Source: a bacterium
GTDB lineage: Bacteria > SAR324 > XYD2-FULL-50-16
Direction: 5' to 3'
NCBI GenBank assembly: GCA_018829445.1
Contig: JAHJTV010000018.1
Location: forward strand, 96,896-160,895
Length of the DNA: 64,000 nucleotides
Made by a program: the position numbers and the translations under genes. Within the stretch, counting starts at the first letter, position 1. The number at the start of each line of letters is the position of its first letter. Shown here piece after piece: positions 1-8,767 of this stretch. The notes below the pieces were generated by a model. That model did no database searches and was not told the origin of the DNA. It worked only from the letters and a program-made list of their open reading frames with translations.

Positions 1-2
1 TT

Positions 3-635
3 CAAACCCTGGCTGATAAAATGGGATATGACGATACCCCCTTCAAGCAAACCCTGGAGGATCGAATTCTGGCTTATCTTTCCGATTTAAAGGGTTTGCC
101 CGATGATTTTGATTTTGCCTCCTTCCAGTCAGGGTGCCATGTAAAATCGATTCGTGCGAATTCCCGGAATTGGCTTGAGAGTGCACCGAAGATCGCGTTT
201 GTCTCCGGTTTTTTACCACCTGATCAACCTGGAGTTCCCTGTTTGTTGTCAACAGGGGAATTTGACAATCCGGATTTAAAAAGCAGATATCCCCTGAAGC
301 TGATTGTCCCACCAAAAGGGGAACTGCTTAACAGCACATTTGGAGATCGATATATCAATGAGTGCGGTTTTCTGCTAATCCATCCTGAAGATGCAGAACA
401 GAGGGGAATAAGAACCGACAGACTGGTAAAGATTATTAGCCAGCGGGGACTGACTATTCGCAAGGCCAAAGTCACCTTGGATGCACAGAAGGGTGTTGTT
501 ATCGCTGAAGGGATCTACTGGGAAAATCCCGAAAAAGGATATGATGGCATTAATACCCTGACCTCTCAAAAAACAACCGATCTTGGAGGAGGAGGCACTT
601 TCCACGAGTCGCTGGTGGAGGTGTCTCCAGGTTAA
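3..635 (+). CDS. Molybdopterin oxidoreductase, C-terminal fragment (5' end outside window)
   Basis: The reading frame is open from the first complete codon of the window and ends in TAA at 633-635, so the gene begins upstream. The visible part matches the C-terminal molybdopterin-dinucleotide-binding domain of the DMSO-reductase superfamily. It has a LLNSTFGDR-type stretch, an HPEDAEQRGI segment (consensus HP-DA--RGI) and a closing GIYWENP region followed by a glycine-rich tail. That domain closes over the bis-MGD cofactor in the cytoplasm or periplasm. The active-site half is not visible, so the substrate cannot be named. An internal ATG at 21 is not a plausible start because the domain is already under way there. 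It is a different protein from the molybdopterin enzyme at 2902-4905. Confidence 0.85.
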   Translation, partial: QTLADKMGYDDTPFKQTLEDRILAYLSDLKGLPDDFDFASFQSGCHVKSIRANSRNWLESAPKIAFVSGFLPPDQPGVPCLLSTGEFDNPDLKSRYPLKLIVPPKGELLNSTFGDRYINECGFLLIHPEDAEQRGIRTDRLVKIISQRGLTIRKAKVTLDAQKGVVIAEGIYWENPEKGYDGINTLTSQKTTDLGGGGTFHESLVEVSPG

Positions 636-706
636 TACTGATGGCCTTTCTCAATTTAGGCTGTCATAGAGAAAAACCCATTCTTCCAGGATTTGACAAG
701 ATAAAA

Positions 707-738
707 GGCAGATCAAAATCTCAGAAAATTGATCTGCC
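707..738 (-). terminator. Hairpin between convergent genes
   Basis: A perfect 10-bp inverted repeat (GGCAGATCAA / TTGATCTGCC) with a 12-nt loop lies between the convergent genes ending at 635 and 781. On the minus strand it is followed by TTTTATC. It probably terminates the serine hydrolase transcript and may also work for the opposite gene. The T-run is short, so efficiency is uncertain. Confidence 0.5.
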
Positions 739-780
739 TACCATAGTAGCTTTATCTAAAATACGCTTTTTTTGCCGGTA

Positions 781-2184
781 TTAGCTTTTTATGGAACTCA
801 GCACATTGCCAATAAATTCTTCAACATTCCAATCCGAGGAATTATGAGTTGCACCAATCCGTACAACAATCAGATTTTTTGAGGGAATAATCGCTACAAT
901 CTGACCGTTGAAGCCACTCAGATAGAACATATCATTGGGCAAAGATGGGAAATCCCGGTTATTGATGTTTCCTTTTTCCCCCGCGTTGAGCCAAATCTGA
1001 GCCCCATATTCCCCTTTTGGAGCAAGGGGAGTCGGAGTTGTGGAGTAGGAAACCCAGCCCTCGGGCAGGATTCTTTCACCATTCCAGACACCGTCATTCA
1101 ATAGAAAAAGTCCATAACGAGCCCAGTCTCTTGGGGTTGCAAACATATAGCTTGAACCCACAAATGATCCGGACGCGTCCGGCTCAATAATCGCTGAATA
1201 CATTTGCAGTTTATCAAACAGTTGGGTCCTGGCAAAATCGTTGAACGAAACCAGCGAACCACCGGCGGCGTCCTTGATAATTCTCGCAATAATATTGGTC
1301 GTTCCGCTGGAGTAGTACCATTCTCCGTCCGGTTTGGCCCTTAATGGTTTATCTGCAGCGTAATCCGCCATGCTTTTGCTGTCATAAAGCATATAGGTTG
1401 CATCTTTTAATGGGGCATATTCCTCTTCAAAGTCCAAACCACTGGACATTCGAAGCAAATGGTCCAGTGTGATTTTCGAGCGGGGGTCTGTATTTTTCTT
1501 CCATATCTTAACGGGGGCTGGCTGATGGATATCCAGCTTCCCTTTCTCGACCATAACGCCGGTTAACCCGTTGGTAATGGTTTTGGACATGGACCAGCCT
1601 AACATCGGTGTTTTTGGCGAGAACTGTTCCGTATACTTTTCAGCAACCAGTTTTCCTTTGTAGACAATCACTACAGCCTGGGTGTTTCGCATTGAGGTTT
1701 CACCGGGTTCTTGAAACGCTTCCTCCACCGCCTGTGATAGCTTATCTTTGTTGATATCAGCAGGAATATTATCAAAATCAACCCTTTCACCAAATGGCCA
1801 TTCTTTCTGCTGATCCGGTTTTGGCTGTGGACGTGCACCTTTGGCTTGAGTCAGCAGTTCTTCCCGGGTAACATCAACAGCCAGAGTGCATCCAAACCCT
1901 TCTCGATAGACAGCAAAAGCAGGCCTCCAGAAACCAAATCCTGCTGATGTTACGATTTTTTGATCATAATCCACCGTATTTGAAATTGTGGTAAAAAGGA
2001 TATTGGTCGGTTTTACATCATTTTCAAAAACAACTTTTGGATCTCTATCAGCCAGAAATACCTGAGAACAGACATATTTAGCCGAATATCCACTGCCGAT
2101 GGGCATTGCGGCATCCAGAAAATAGACTGCCACAGCCAGTGCGACAAGAAATAGAATTAAAATACCATACAATGCCTTCTTCAT
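781..2184 (-). CDS. Serine hydrolase, beta-lactamase/penicillin-binding-protein fold
   Basis: A 467-residue member of the class C beta-lactamase-like family (PF00144). Residues 1-25 form a hydrophobic signal or anchor, so the protein is probably exported or membrane-tethered. The catalytic S-x-x-K is S198-M-S-K201, and the second motif is a Y-S-S triad at 291-293 (Tyr as general base). These are the layouts seen in 6-aminohexanoate-dimer hydrolase-like and esterase-like members rather than true beta-lactamases. About 100 N-terminal residues before the catalytic domain (VFLADRDP, TRDEELL-like region) are typical of a subgroup of such hydrolases. The natural substrate is unknown. No operon partner is visible: the gene is followed by a hairpin, and the repeat cluster at 2323-2424 lies upstream. 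Confidence 0.85.
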   Translation of the reverse strand: MKKALYGILILFLVALAVAVYFLDAAMPIGSGYSAKYVCSQVFLADRDPKVVFENDVKPTNILFTTISNTVDYDQKIVTSAGFGFWRPAFAVYREGFGCTLAVDVTREELLTQAKGARPQPKPDQQKEWPFGERVDFDNIPADINKDKLSQAVEEAFQEPGETSMRNTQAVVIVYKGKLVAEKYTEQFSPKTPMLGWSMSKTITNGLTGVMVEKGKLDIHQPAPVKIWKKNTDPRSKITLDHLLRMSSGLDFEEEYAPLKDATYMLYDSKSMADYAADKPLRAKPDGEWYYSSGTTNIIARIIKDAAGGSLVSFNDFARTQLFDKLQMYSAIIEPDASGSFVGSSYMFATPRDWARYGLFLLNDGVWNGERILPEGWVSYSTTPTPLAPKGEYGAQIWLNAGEKGNINNRDFPSLPNDMFYLSGFNGQIVAIIPSKNLIVVRIGATHNSSDWNVEEFIGNVLSSIKS

Positions 2185-2322
2185 TATCTCTCTCCTTGAG
2201 GGTTTTTGTGAAAACGCAGTTGCCTACTAATAGCGCTTCAATCTTATTGTTTCAAGATGTGATAGTAAGAACTTGATTTTTGTGTGTCAAGGTAATATTC
2301 CCAGTCGCAGCAATTCTAATTT

Positions 2323-2424
2323 TTGGAAAAGTGGGGTCAAGTCTTTCATTTTGACATTTGGAAAAGTGGGGTCAAGTCTTTCATTTTAAGAAAAGTGGGG
2401 TCAAGTCTTTCATTTTGACATTTT
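2323..2424. repeat. Three near-tandem copies of a 24-bp motif
   Basis: The motif AAAAGTGGGGTCAAGTC followed by TTTCATTTT occurs three times. Its GTGGGG cores start at 2331, 2366 and 2395, giving spacings of 35 and 29 bp. Copies 1 and 3 continue into TTGACATTT. I infer a transposon-end or REP-type repeat: the GGGGTCAAGTCTT motif is, to my recollection, common beside Y1-type (REP-associated tyrosine) transposases, but no transposase is present here. It lies 140 bp upstream of the serine hydrolase and just before a decayed regulator gene. Confidence 0.85.
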
Positions 2425-2460
2425 AAGGAAAGACTCGATTCCTTTTTTTAAGATTATTGG

Positions 2461-2800
2461 CTAATGGCATTGATAATACCGTCTTGTACTATCCGGTAAA
2501 TTTTTAGGTGTGATTTGACATGTTAAGATAATTATAAAGATAGGTATCAGGCATCCCCATTTCCGCTGTGAGCCGTCGAAGACTGAGGTTTTCCTTATCA
2601 TTTTCTCAAACAGATTTAAAGTAAGTTCCAAGATTCGCATCATCACAATACTATCAACGGAGCTGGATTCAACTGCAGGTAATTCGTCAAGGGTTTGTTT
2701 GAGTATCCGCTCAGTAGTAGAAGGATAAACATTCAGATCCCGAGCAATTGCGCTGGAGTTTTATCCATACTCCCTGTGAGCTTGGCAGATCAACTGACTG
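2461..2800 (-). pseudogene. Decayed, internally deleted copy of the HTH-TetR regulator at 13521-14318
   Basis: Reading the minus strand, 2530-2800 aligns base by base with the part of the intact regulator gene at about 13992-14260. Both contain CATCCCCATTTC, GGTTTTC, ATTCGCAT, ACTATCAACG, GAGTATCCG or AAGTATCCG, TAGTAGAA and AACATTCA in the same order. The 2461-2525 segment matches the 3' end of that gene near 13525-13590 (ATTGATAATA...GTTTGACAT-type match). The roughly 400 bp between are missing, and the join lies at a shared AATAATTATA-like sequence. The copy has no long open frame: only 61 codons remain in one frame. The start-proximal region beyond 2800 is no longer recognisable. No function is expected at protein level. 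Confidence 0.75.
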
Positions 2801-2901
2801 CCATACCCGGGCTGCCCGAGCTTAAAAAATACTCTTTCTGGATTTGATCGACACTGTTTCTGGGGGACAGAATCAAATCCTTTTCCTTAAAAGGACTATG
2901 T

Positions 2902-4905
2902 TCACCTGACTATTTTTGTGATTTTTGCTGGTAATGCACGGCACCATGGAAATCCGGAAATCGGATCAAAATATTTCAAACCTGTCACTTCATTAACATT
3001 TGCCTGCTCCCAACCATGTGTCATTTGCAGACAATCTATGCGAACATTATCCGACAAACAAGCTTCAACTGAGACTTCACCGTCGCGGGTGGCCAGCGTG
3101 ACAATGTCTCCATCCTTGATACCAAGCGAATCGGCTGCATCAGGGTGAATATTCACTTTGGGTTTTGGTTCTTTCTCCAGGTAGACTTTTGCTACCCGGA
3201 ATTGGCTGTGCTGATAGACAGCTACACGATCACCCGTACTTAGCCAGAATGGATAGGCGGCGTCAGTAGTAAAGGGAAGCTCAAATGAATCGGCGGTTAG
3301 TGATCCCATGTCTGCAACATCTTCAACAGCCTGAGAAAAATAATGAACCTTTTTTGAGTTATCCGGTTCTTCATTATTGAGTGATTCGGCTGGATAGGAA
3401 ACCAATCCGGTGGGGCTATTTTTCAGGCATTCATAGCTGATACCGGTGTTGGAAAGTTTGTATTTGAGGGCTTCTTCATTATTTTGCCATGGGAAAAACG
3501 AATGTAAATCGAGTTGGTGTGCCAATTCAAAAATCAATTTCCAAGCCGGCCATCCGGTACCACTTCTTTTTACTGGGCGTACCAGGCCAAGATAGGATTT
3601 TCCGAAACGTCCGTAATCATGTATCTCCAGATTGTCCAGAAAATCGGCGGCTGGAAGAACCAGATCAGCCTGTTGCGCTGTGGTGGTCATAAAAAGATCA
3701 CTGACTGCCATGAAATCAAGCCGTTCAAACATTTTTTTCTGTATTGAAGCTGCGGGAAAGGTAAGAGCCGGGTTGGAGCCCACAACAACGAGGGTACGAA
3801 CAGGATAGGGATCATCTTGCAGGACTGCTTTGGGCAGATACATGGCCTGCCCTTCACCTCCTTGCCTGACAAACAACGGTGCTTCCCTTATGCCGATGGG
3901 TTCCGGCATTTCAGGGTAATTGTCTTGATCCGGCAGAGGAGCCATTGGAAATGCCATTCCCGTCGGGAACTTGTTGGGGTCTACCAGGGATTGAAGGCAG
4001 GCAATTGCTCTGATAGTTTGGATCCCGTTAGGCTGTAATTCAAGACCCAATCCCGCCTGATTGAAGCAAGGGCGGTTTTCAAAGATCAGGGCGGCGGCAT
4101 TAAAAAACTCACTTTGGCTAATCCCGGTTTTCTCAAGCAATGAGGCATAAGAAATGTTTTGAAGATAGTTTTTTAATTCAGCCCAACCGATTTCGTGGTC
4201 GGGATCAGCAGAAATATTGTAGGATTCAATAGCCGACTTAATAAAAGCCAGCGCCAGCAATCCGTCAGATCCCGGTGTAATGCGGAGATGTAAATGAGCT
4301 GCTTTTGCTGTTTTGGTTGCAGCAGGATCGATTACTATCAGTTTCAAACCTTTCTTGATGGCTTTTTCCATCTGATTGAACATCTGAAAAGATGCTACAG
4401 CAAGATTCCTTCCCCAAAGGATCGCTACCTTGATTCTTTGAAAATCAATTTTTGGAGCTCCCCCATAGGTCAGTTCATGACCCATTGCCAAGGCTCTTTG
4501 GCACATACTACCAATGGTCAGATAATTGGGAGATCCCAATGCATGGGTCAAATGCCTTATGTATCCGCTGATTTCCTGATGTTTAAGAGATTCCCCTTTG
4601 AGGAAGGCAATGCTTTGGGCACCGTGTTTTTGTTTTCCTGATCTGATTTTTTCGGCCAATAAAGCGATAGCATCATCAAAGCTGATCGACTGCCAGCTTC
4701 CTTTCTTTTTTAAAAGCGGTTCGCGGATTCTATCCGGAGATCCCCATATTTCATCATAATGCGCACCCCTAAAACAGATAAACCCGCGACTAACCGGATG
4801 ATCGGGATTTCCAGTGATTCTGGTACCTGTTGCAGTTTGATGCACCCGAATACCGCAACTTCTCAAGCAGATACGGCAAATGGTTGAAGTAACTTGGGTG
4901 TCCAT
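2902..4905 (-). CDS. Molybdopterin oxidoreductase (bis-MGD, 4Fe-4S), last gene of an ABC importer operon
   Basis: A 667-residue enzyme of the DMSO-reductase superfamily. The N-terminal 4Fe-4S motif is C10-x2-C13-x3-C17-x26-C44. After C44 comes F-R-G, where most relatives have a lysine in the C-x-K-G position. C135 in GSMCQRA lies where the cofactor-liganding Cys/Sec is expected. The C-terminal dinucleotide-binding domain is visible from about residue 555 (NIHPDAADSLGIKDGD). There is no Tat signal, so it should act in the cytoplasm. It starts only 12 bp after the stop of the oligopeptide-type ATPase gene at 4918 and has a SD-like AAGGAG before its ATG, so it is probably co-transcribed with the importer. 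I infer that it oxidises or reduces the imported compound or a product of it. The substrate is unknown. Confidence 0.92.
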   Translation of the reverse strand: MDTQVTSTICRICLRSCGIRVHQTATGTRITGNPDHPVSRGFICFRGAHYDEIWGSPDRIREPLLKKKGSWQSISFDDAIALLAEKIRSGKQKHGAQSIAFLKGESLKHQEISGYIRHLTHALGSPNYLTIGSMCQRALAMGHELTYGGAPKIDFQRIKVAILWGRNLAVASFQMFNQMEKAIKKGLKLIVIDPAATKTAKAAHLHLRITPGSDGLLALAFIKSAIESYNISADPDHEIGWAELKNYLQNISYASLLEKTGISQSEFFNAAALIFENRPCFNQAGLGLELQPNGIQTIRAIACLQSLVDPNKFPTGMAFPMAPLPDQDNYPEMPEPIGIREAPLFVRQGGEGQAMYLPKAVLQDDPYPVRTLVVVGSNPALTFPAASIQKKMFERLDFMAVSDLFMTTTAQQADLVLPAADFLDNLEIHDYGRFGKSYLGLVRPVKRSGTGWPAWKLIFELAHQLDLHSFFPWQNNEEALKYKLSNTGISYECLKNSPTGLVSYPAESLNNEEPDNSKKVHYFSQAVEDVADMGSLTADSFELPFTTDAAYPFWLSTGDRVAVYQHSQFRVAKVYLEKEPKPKVNIHPDAADSLGIKDGDIVTLATRDGEVSVEACLSDNVRIDCLQMTHGWEQANVNEVTGLKYFDPISGFPWCRALPAKITKIVR

Positions 4906-4917
4906 TTTTTCTCCTTA

Positions 4918-5886
4918 TCAAGTTGTATATAAGTGGCAGGCCGCAAAGTGGCCGGGAGAAATCTCTTTCAATTCCGGCTTATCCAGTAAACAATTCTCAA
5001 TCCTATTTGCACAACGAGGGTAAAAGGCGCATCCATGCTTTTGACGGGAGACTTGTATTCCCGGGAGGTCTTCAGTTACAAATTCGAATGGTTTTTCGGG
5101 ATCCGGTATCGGTATGCTGGCCAGCAACATTTTTGTGTAGGGATGGAGAGGATGATCGTACAAATTATCACAATCTGCCATTTCAACAATTTTCCCCAGG
5201 TACATGACTCCGGCGCGGTCGGATATATAGCGCACAACGCTCAGATCATGCGAGATAAACAGGTAGGTTAGTGAAAACTCTTTCTGCAAATCAATTAACA
5301 GGTTAAGTATATGTGCTTGAATGGATACATCTAAAGCTGATACCGGTTCATCGGCTACGATGAATTCCGGATGTAAAGAAAGAGCCCTGGCTATGGCAAT
5401 GCGTTGCCTCTGGCCACCGCTGAATTCGGAGGGATAGCGATCTAAAAAAGCAGACTGGAGACCGACATAGTCCAGCAACTGACAAATTCTTTTATGTCGA
5501 TTGTTTACAGCCAGTTTATGAATTTTCAAAGGTTCTTCAATGATCTGTTTAAGCGTCATTTTCGGATTAAGCGATCCATACGGGTTCTGAAAAATCATCT
5601 GAAGATTGCGGCGTATCGGCTGCATCTGTTTCTCATTTAGATCAGTGAGATTTTCCCCTTTAAAATAGATCTTTCCGGTCGTGGGTTCTTCCAATCGCAC
5701 CAACATCTTTCCGGTAGTGGATTTTCCGCAACCGGATTCTCCGACAAGACCGAATGTTTCTCCCTTTCTTATAGAAAAGCTTATCTTATCAACAGCTTTG
5801 AAAATATGACTTTTCCTGCTGAATATTCTCCTCTTGTTGATGTACTCCTTTGTCAATGATCTGACATTAAGCAAGTCTTCATTCAT
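4918..5886 (-). CDS. Dipeptide/oligopeptide-type ABC transporter ATPase (second, OppF/DppF-like)
   Basis: A 322-residue nucleotide-binding subunit of the peptide/nickel/opine family. Walker A is G-E-S-G-C-G-K-S at 49-56, the signature SGGQRQR at 156-162 and Walker B IVADEP at 176-181. The family's C-terminal extension with spaced cysteines (CAFYPRCANRIENC) is present from about residue 285. The start overlaps the stop of the preceding ATPase gene by 4 bp (ATGA), indicating translational coupling. It energises import with the two permeases at 6851 and 7729. The substrate class (peptide, opine, glycoside or metal chelate) cannot be set from this subunit. Confidence 0.93.
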   Translation of the reverse strand: MNEDLLNVRSLTKEYINKRRIFSRKSHIFKAVDKISFSIRKGETFGLVGESGCGKSTTGKMLVRLEEPTTGKIYFKGENLTDLNEKQMQPIRRNLQMIFQNPYGSLNPKMTLKQIIEEPLKIHKLAVNNRHKRICQLLDYVGLQSAFLDRYPSEFSGGQRQRIAIARALSLHPEFIVADEPVSALDVSIQAHILNLLIDLQKEFSLTYLFISHDLSVVRYISDRAGVMYLGKIVEMADCDNLYDHPLHPYTKMLLASIPIPDPEKPFEFVTEDLPGIQVSRQKHGCAFYPRCANRIENCLLDKPELKEISPGHFAACHLYTT

Positions 5887-6854
5887 AAGAGTGACACACC
5901 ATCTTCAATGTGACAGCGAACAAAGTGGCCAGGTTCAATCTCTATAAATTCCGGGGTTTCTTTCTCGCAACGTCTTTTTATTTCTGTACATCTGGGAAAA
6001 AAACTGCAGCTGCTATTCGGATGCACTCCCCCCTGGTAAAGGGGCATGGGATTTAACCTTTTCTTTTTTCCCAAAACAGGTATGGAATTAATCAACCCCT
6101 TTGTATAAGGGTGCTGTGGGTTTTTAAAAATATCAGAAACCCGCCCTTTTTCCACGATTTGTCCTTCCTGCATGATCGCCACGAAATGGCAGAATTGCGC
6201 GACGAGCCCCAGATCGTGCGTGATAAACAGAATGGCTGTTTTTGTGGTGGTATATAATTGGTATAGCAACTTCAATATCTGCGCTTGAATGGTAACATCC
6301 AGAGCAGTCGTTGGTTCGTCTGCAATGAGTAATTCAGGCTCTGCTGCCAGCGCTATAGCTATCATCACGCGCTGGCACATTCCACCGCTCAGTTGATGTG
6401 GGTATTGCCTGGCTATTGTTTCGGGAGACTGGATGTCTACCTTTTTCAGGATATCGATGGCTCTGGCATTTGCGATTGCTTTACCCATTTTTTTCCGGAC
6501 CATGAAAACTTCTCTTATCTGATGTCCGATAGTGTAGACCGGATTGAGTGAGTTTAAAGGATCCTGAAATATCATGGCGATTTTTTGAGAATTCAGACGC
6601 TTGCGTTCTTGATTCATTAACAGGTTTTGTCCCTTGAATAAGACCCTTCCACTGACAGCTGTTTTTTTTGAGTTTGACAATAGACCTACGATGGATCTGG
6701 CAGTTACACTTTTGCCAGATCCGGATTCTCCTACAAGCCCGACAACTTCTCCTCCCTTTACAGTTAAGCTCAGATCGCGAACAGCATGGGTTTGATCTTT
6801 GCTATTCTTAAAGGATACGGACAAATGCTCTATTTTGAGTAGATCTTGATTCAT
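5883..6854 (-). CDS. Dipeptide/oligopeptide-type ABC transporter ATPase (first, OppD/DppD-like)
   Basis: A 323-residue ATPase. Walker A G-E-S-G-S-G-K-S is at 42-49, signature SGGMCQR at 156-162 and Walker B LIADEP at 176-181. A C-terminal oligopeptide-ABC cysteine segment follows ([14 protein letters not shown]). The frame stays open upstream to 7025, but the start at 6854 ([10 protein letters not shown]) gives the family-standard N terminus. It also overlaps the stop of the upstream permease in an ATGA junction, like the other junctions in this operon. It pairs with the ATPase at 4918 to form the heterodimeric motor. Confidence 0.93.
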   Translation of the reverse strand: MNQDLLKIEHLSVSFKNSKDQTHAVRDLSLTVKGGEVVGLVGESGSGKSVTARSIVGLLSNSKKTAVSGRVLFKGQNLLMNQERKRLNSQKIAMIFQDPLNSLNPVYTIGHQIREVFMVRKKMGKAIANARAIDILKKVDIQSPETIARQYPHQLSGGMCQRVMIAIALAAEPELLIADEPTTALDVTIQAQILKLLYQLYTTTKTAILFITHDLGLVAQFCHFVAIMQEGQIVEKGRVSDIFKNPQHPYTKGLINSIPVLGKKKRLNPMPLYQGGVHPNSSCSFFPRCTEIKRRCEKETPEFIEIEPGHFVRCHIEDGVSLL

Positions 6855-7732
6855 GTAGAGATTTCGCCTCCATAGATATCCCTTAAAGCGTCTCCCAGAA
6901 GCGTCCATCCAAGCACGAAAGTAATAATGGCTATAGATGCGTAAGTGTAGGTGTACCAGTAATAAAAAGGTTGACCTGGAATGCCCGAAATCCAGGCTCG
7001 GGAGAAGTTCAGCGTCTGCCCCCAATCCGCGAATCCGGGTTCGGCTCCAACCCCTACAAAGCTTAGTGATGCAGCAATCAATACAATTCTGCCGATGTTA
7101 ATGGACATTAAAATAATGATGGGGTAGATCGAGTTGGGGATGATATGTTGAAAAAATATTCTCATGGGTGGCGCTCCCATATTTCTGGCTGCCAGAACGA
7201 ATTCCATTTTCTTGACTCGTAAAACTTCACTTCTCATCATCCGGGCATACCGATGCCATCCGAATATAATGAGCGCCAGGATGATCTTTTCCAAGCCCTT
7301 ACCCAAAACGGTTGTCATAACAATTACCGCAATAAGGAAGGGAATGCTCATAAACAGATCCACCACCCTCATGGCAATATCATCGATACTTCCTCCGTGA
7401 TAAGCACAGATACCTCCAAATAACACTCCGATTATGGAAGTAAAAAATACTGTAATGAGTCCCGTGATCAGAGCGGTTCTGCTGCCCCAGACAATTCCAT
7501 AAAAGATATCGTAACCTCCGGAAGTCGTTCCCAGTAAACTGGTCTCGTTAGCAGGTTTCGGAAGTGTGGAAAAACCATAACGGGCTATCATGTAGGGGTC
7601 GGTGGAATCCTGTGGTGGAGCTAAAACAGGTGCCAGAACGGCCACACAAATCCAGAAAAGTACCAGTACCAACCCGATAAACCCTCCCGGTTGTTTTACA
7701 ATCTGTTTGAAAAAACCAGGCATCGCGGTCAT
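6851..7732 (-). CDS. Dipeptide-type ABC transporter permease (DppC-like)
   Basis: A 293-residue inner-membrane permease (BPD_transp_1 fold, DppC/OppC subfamily). It has the N-terminal hydrophobic segment near residues 14-36, then several membrane spans. The EAA loop (LAARNMGAPPMRIFFQHIIPN) is near residues 183-203 and contacts the ATPases. The ending GDALRDIYGGE is typical of DppC proteins, whose ends read GD-LRD--DP. Overlaps by 4 bp with both neighbours. Makes a heterodimeric channel with the permease at 7729-8760. Confidence 0.93.
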   Translation of the reverse strand: MTAMPGFFKQIVKQPGGFIGLVLVLFWICVAVLAPVLAPPQDSTDPYMIARYGFSTLPKPANETSLLGTTSGGYDIFYGIVWGSRTALITGLITVFFTSIIGVLFGGICAYHGGSIDDIAMRVVDLFMSIPFLIAVIVMTTVLGKGLEKIILALIIFGWHRYARMMRSEVLRVKKMEFVLAARNMGAPPMRIFFQHIIPNSIYPIIILMSINIGRIVLIAASLSFVGVGAEPGFADWGQTLNFSRAWISGIPGQPFYYWYTYTYASIAIITFVLGWTLLGDALRDIYGGEIST

Positions 7733-8760
7733 CCTAATCTGATTACGGGATTGAGTATTGTATATAAAACATCCACGGCAAGATTACTGATGATAATGAT
7801 AATACTTACGGCCAGACTGGCGGCAATGATTGCAGGGAAATCCAGACCCTGGGCAGCAGTGACGATAAAAAGGCCCATTCCCGGATAATCAAAAATGGTT
7901 TCTACAACAACAGATCCGCTCAGGAGAACCGGCACCCGCATCCCGGTGAAGGTGATCAAGGGCAGCATGGCGTTGCGCCTTACATGTTTGTTTAAAACTG
8001 CCTTATCGGATAAACCTTTAATTCTTGCAGTATCCACATATCCTTTTGAAAGGTTTTCCAGCAATGAGGATCTCATCAACCGTACAGTAGCGGCTAATCC
8101 TCCAAGGGAGTATGCGATAGAAGGCAATACAAGGTGTCTAAGAGCATCGGCAAATACATCAAATCGATTGTTCAACAAGGCATCGAAAAGGTGAAGCCCG
8201 GTATAATTAAAGAATGAATCAGAATAGACTACATCGGTTGCAGCCAACCCCAACCTGCCGGGTGGGAAAAGATCAAACCTGACATAAAATAGTATCAATA
8301 GAAACAATGAGACAACAAATTCCGGGAGAGAAATGCCGATGGTAGTACTTATGCGGATGAAATGATCCGAAAACCGGTTGTGCTCTCTGGCTGCTATCGT
8401 TCCTAAAAAAATACCTCCAAAAAACACAATTAATTGCCCGGTCAAGAGAAGTTCTATGGTTGCCGGGATGCGTAGTGCCAATGCTTCGGAAATCGGCATC
8501 CCCGCAGAATTGGACCATCCTAACTTTCCCGTCAGAATCCCCTGCAACCAGTTTTTATATTGAACATAAAAAGGTTGGTCAAGGCCGTATCTTTTTATCA
8601 GTTCATCCAGAGAAACATTCTGCATGGCATCGGAACTGCTGACAAACACCGCCACCCGTTCCGAAGGGCTCAAAAACAGAACGAGACTGAAAATCATTAT
8701 GGATAAAACGAATAGAATAATGGGTATTGAAACGATCCGCTTTAAAATGACCTTTTTCAC
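7729..8760 (-). CDS. Dipeptide-type ABC transporter permease (DppB-like)
   Basis: A 343-residue permease of the DppB/OppB subfamily. The N-terminal membrane span at about 9-30 is followed by the LSPSERVAVFV extracytoplasmic region, further spans, and an EAA loop near DTARIKGLSDKAVLNKHVRRN at about 246-266. The gene starts 7 bp after the binding-protein gene stop and overlaps the DppC-like gene by 4 bp. Together with the latter it forms the translocation pore. Confidence 0.93.
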   Translation of the reverse strand: MKKVILKRIVSIPIILFVLSIMIFSLVLFLSPSERVAVFVSSSDAMQNVSLDELIKRYGLDQPFYVQYKNWLQGILTGKLGWSNSAGMPISEALALRIPATIELLLTGQLIVFFGGIFLGTIAAREHNRFSDHFIRISTTIGISLPEFVVSLFLLILFYVRFDLFPPGRLGLAATDVVYSDSFFNYTGLHLFDALLNNRFDVFADALRHLVLPSIAYSLGGLAATVRLMRSSLLENLSKGYVDTARIKGLSDKAVLNKHVRRNAMLPLITFTGMRVPVLLSGSVVVETIFDYPGMGLFIVTAAQGLDFPAIIAASLAVSIIIIISNLAVDVLYTILNPVIRLG

Positions 8761-8767
8761 CAGGGAA

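Noticed and set aside
5883..7025. Longer 380-residue form of the first OppD-like ATPase beginning at 7025
   Set aside because: The extra 57 residues overlap the DppC-like permease gene and lack family similarity. The ATGA junction at 6851-6854 is the clear start.
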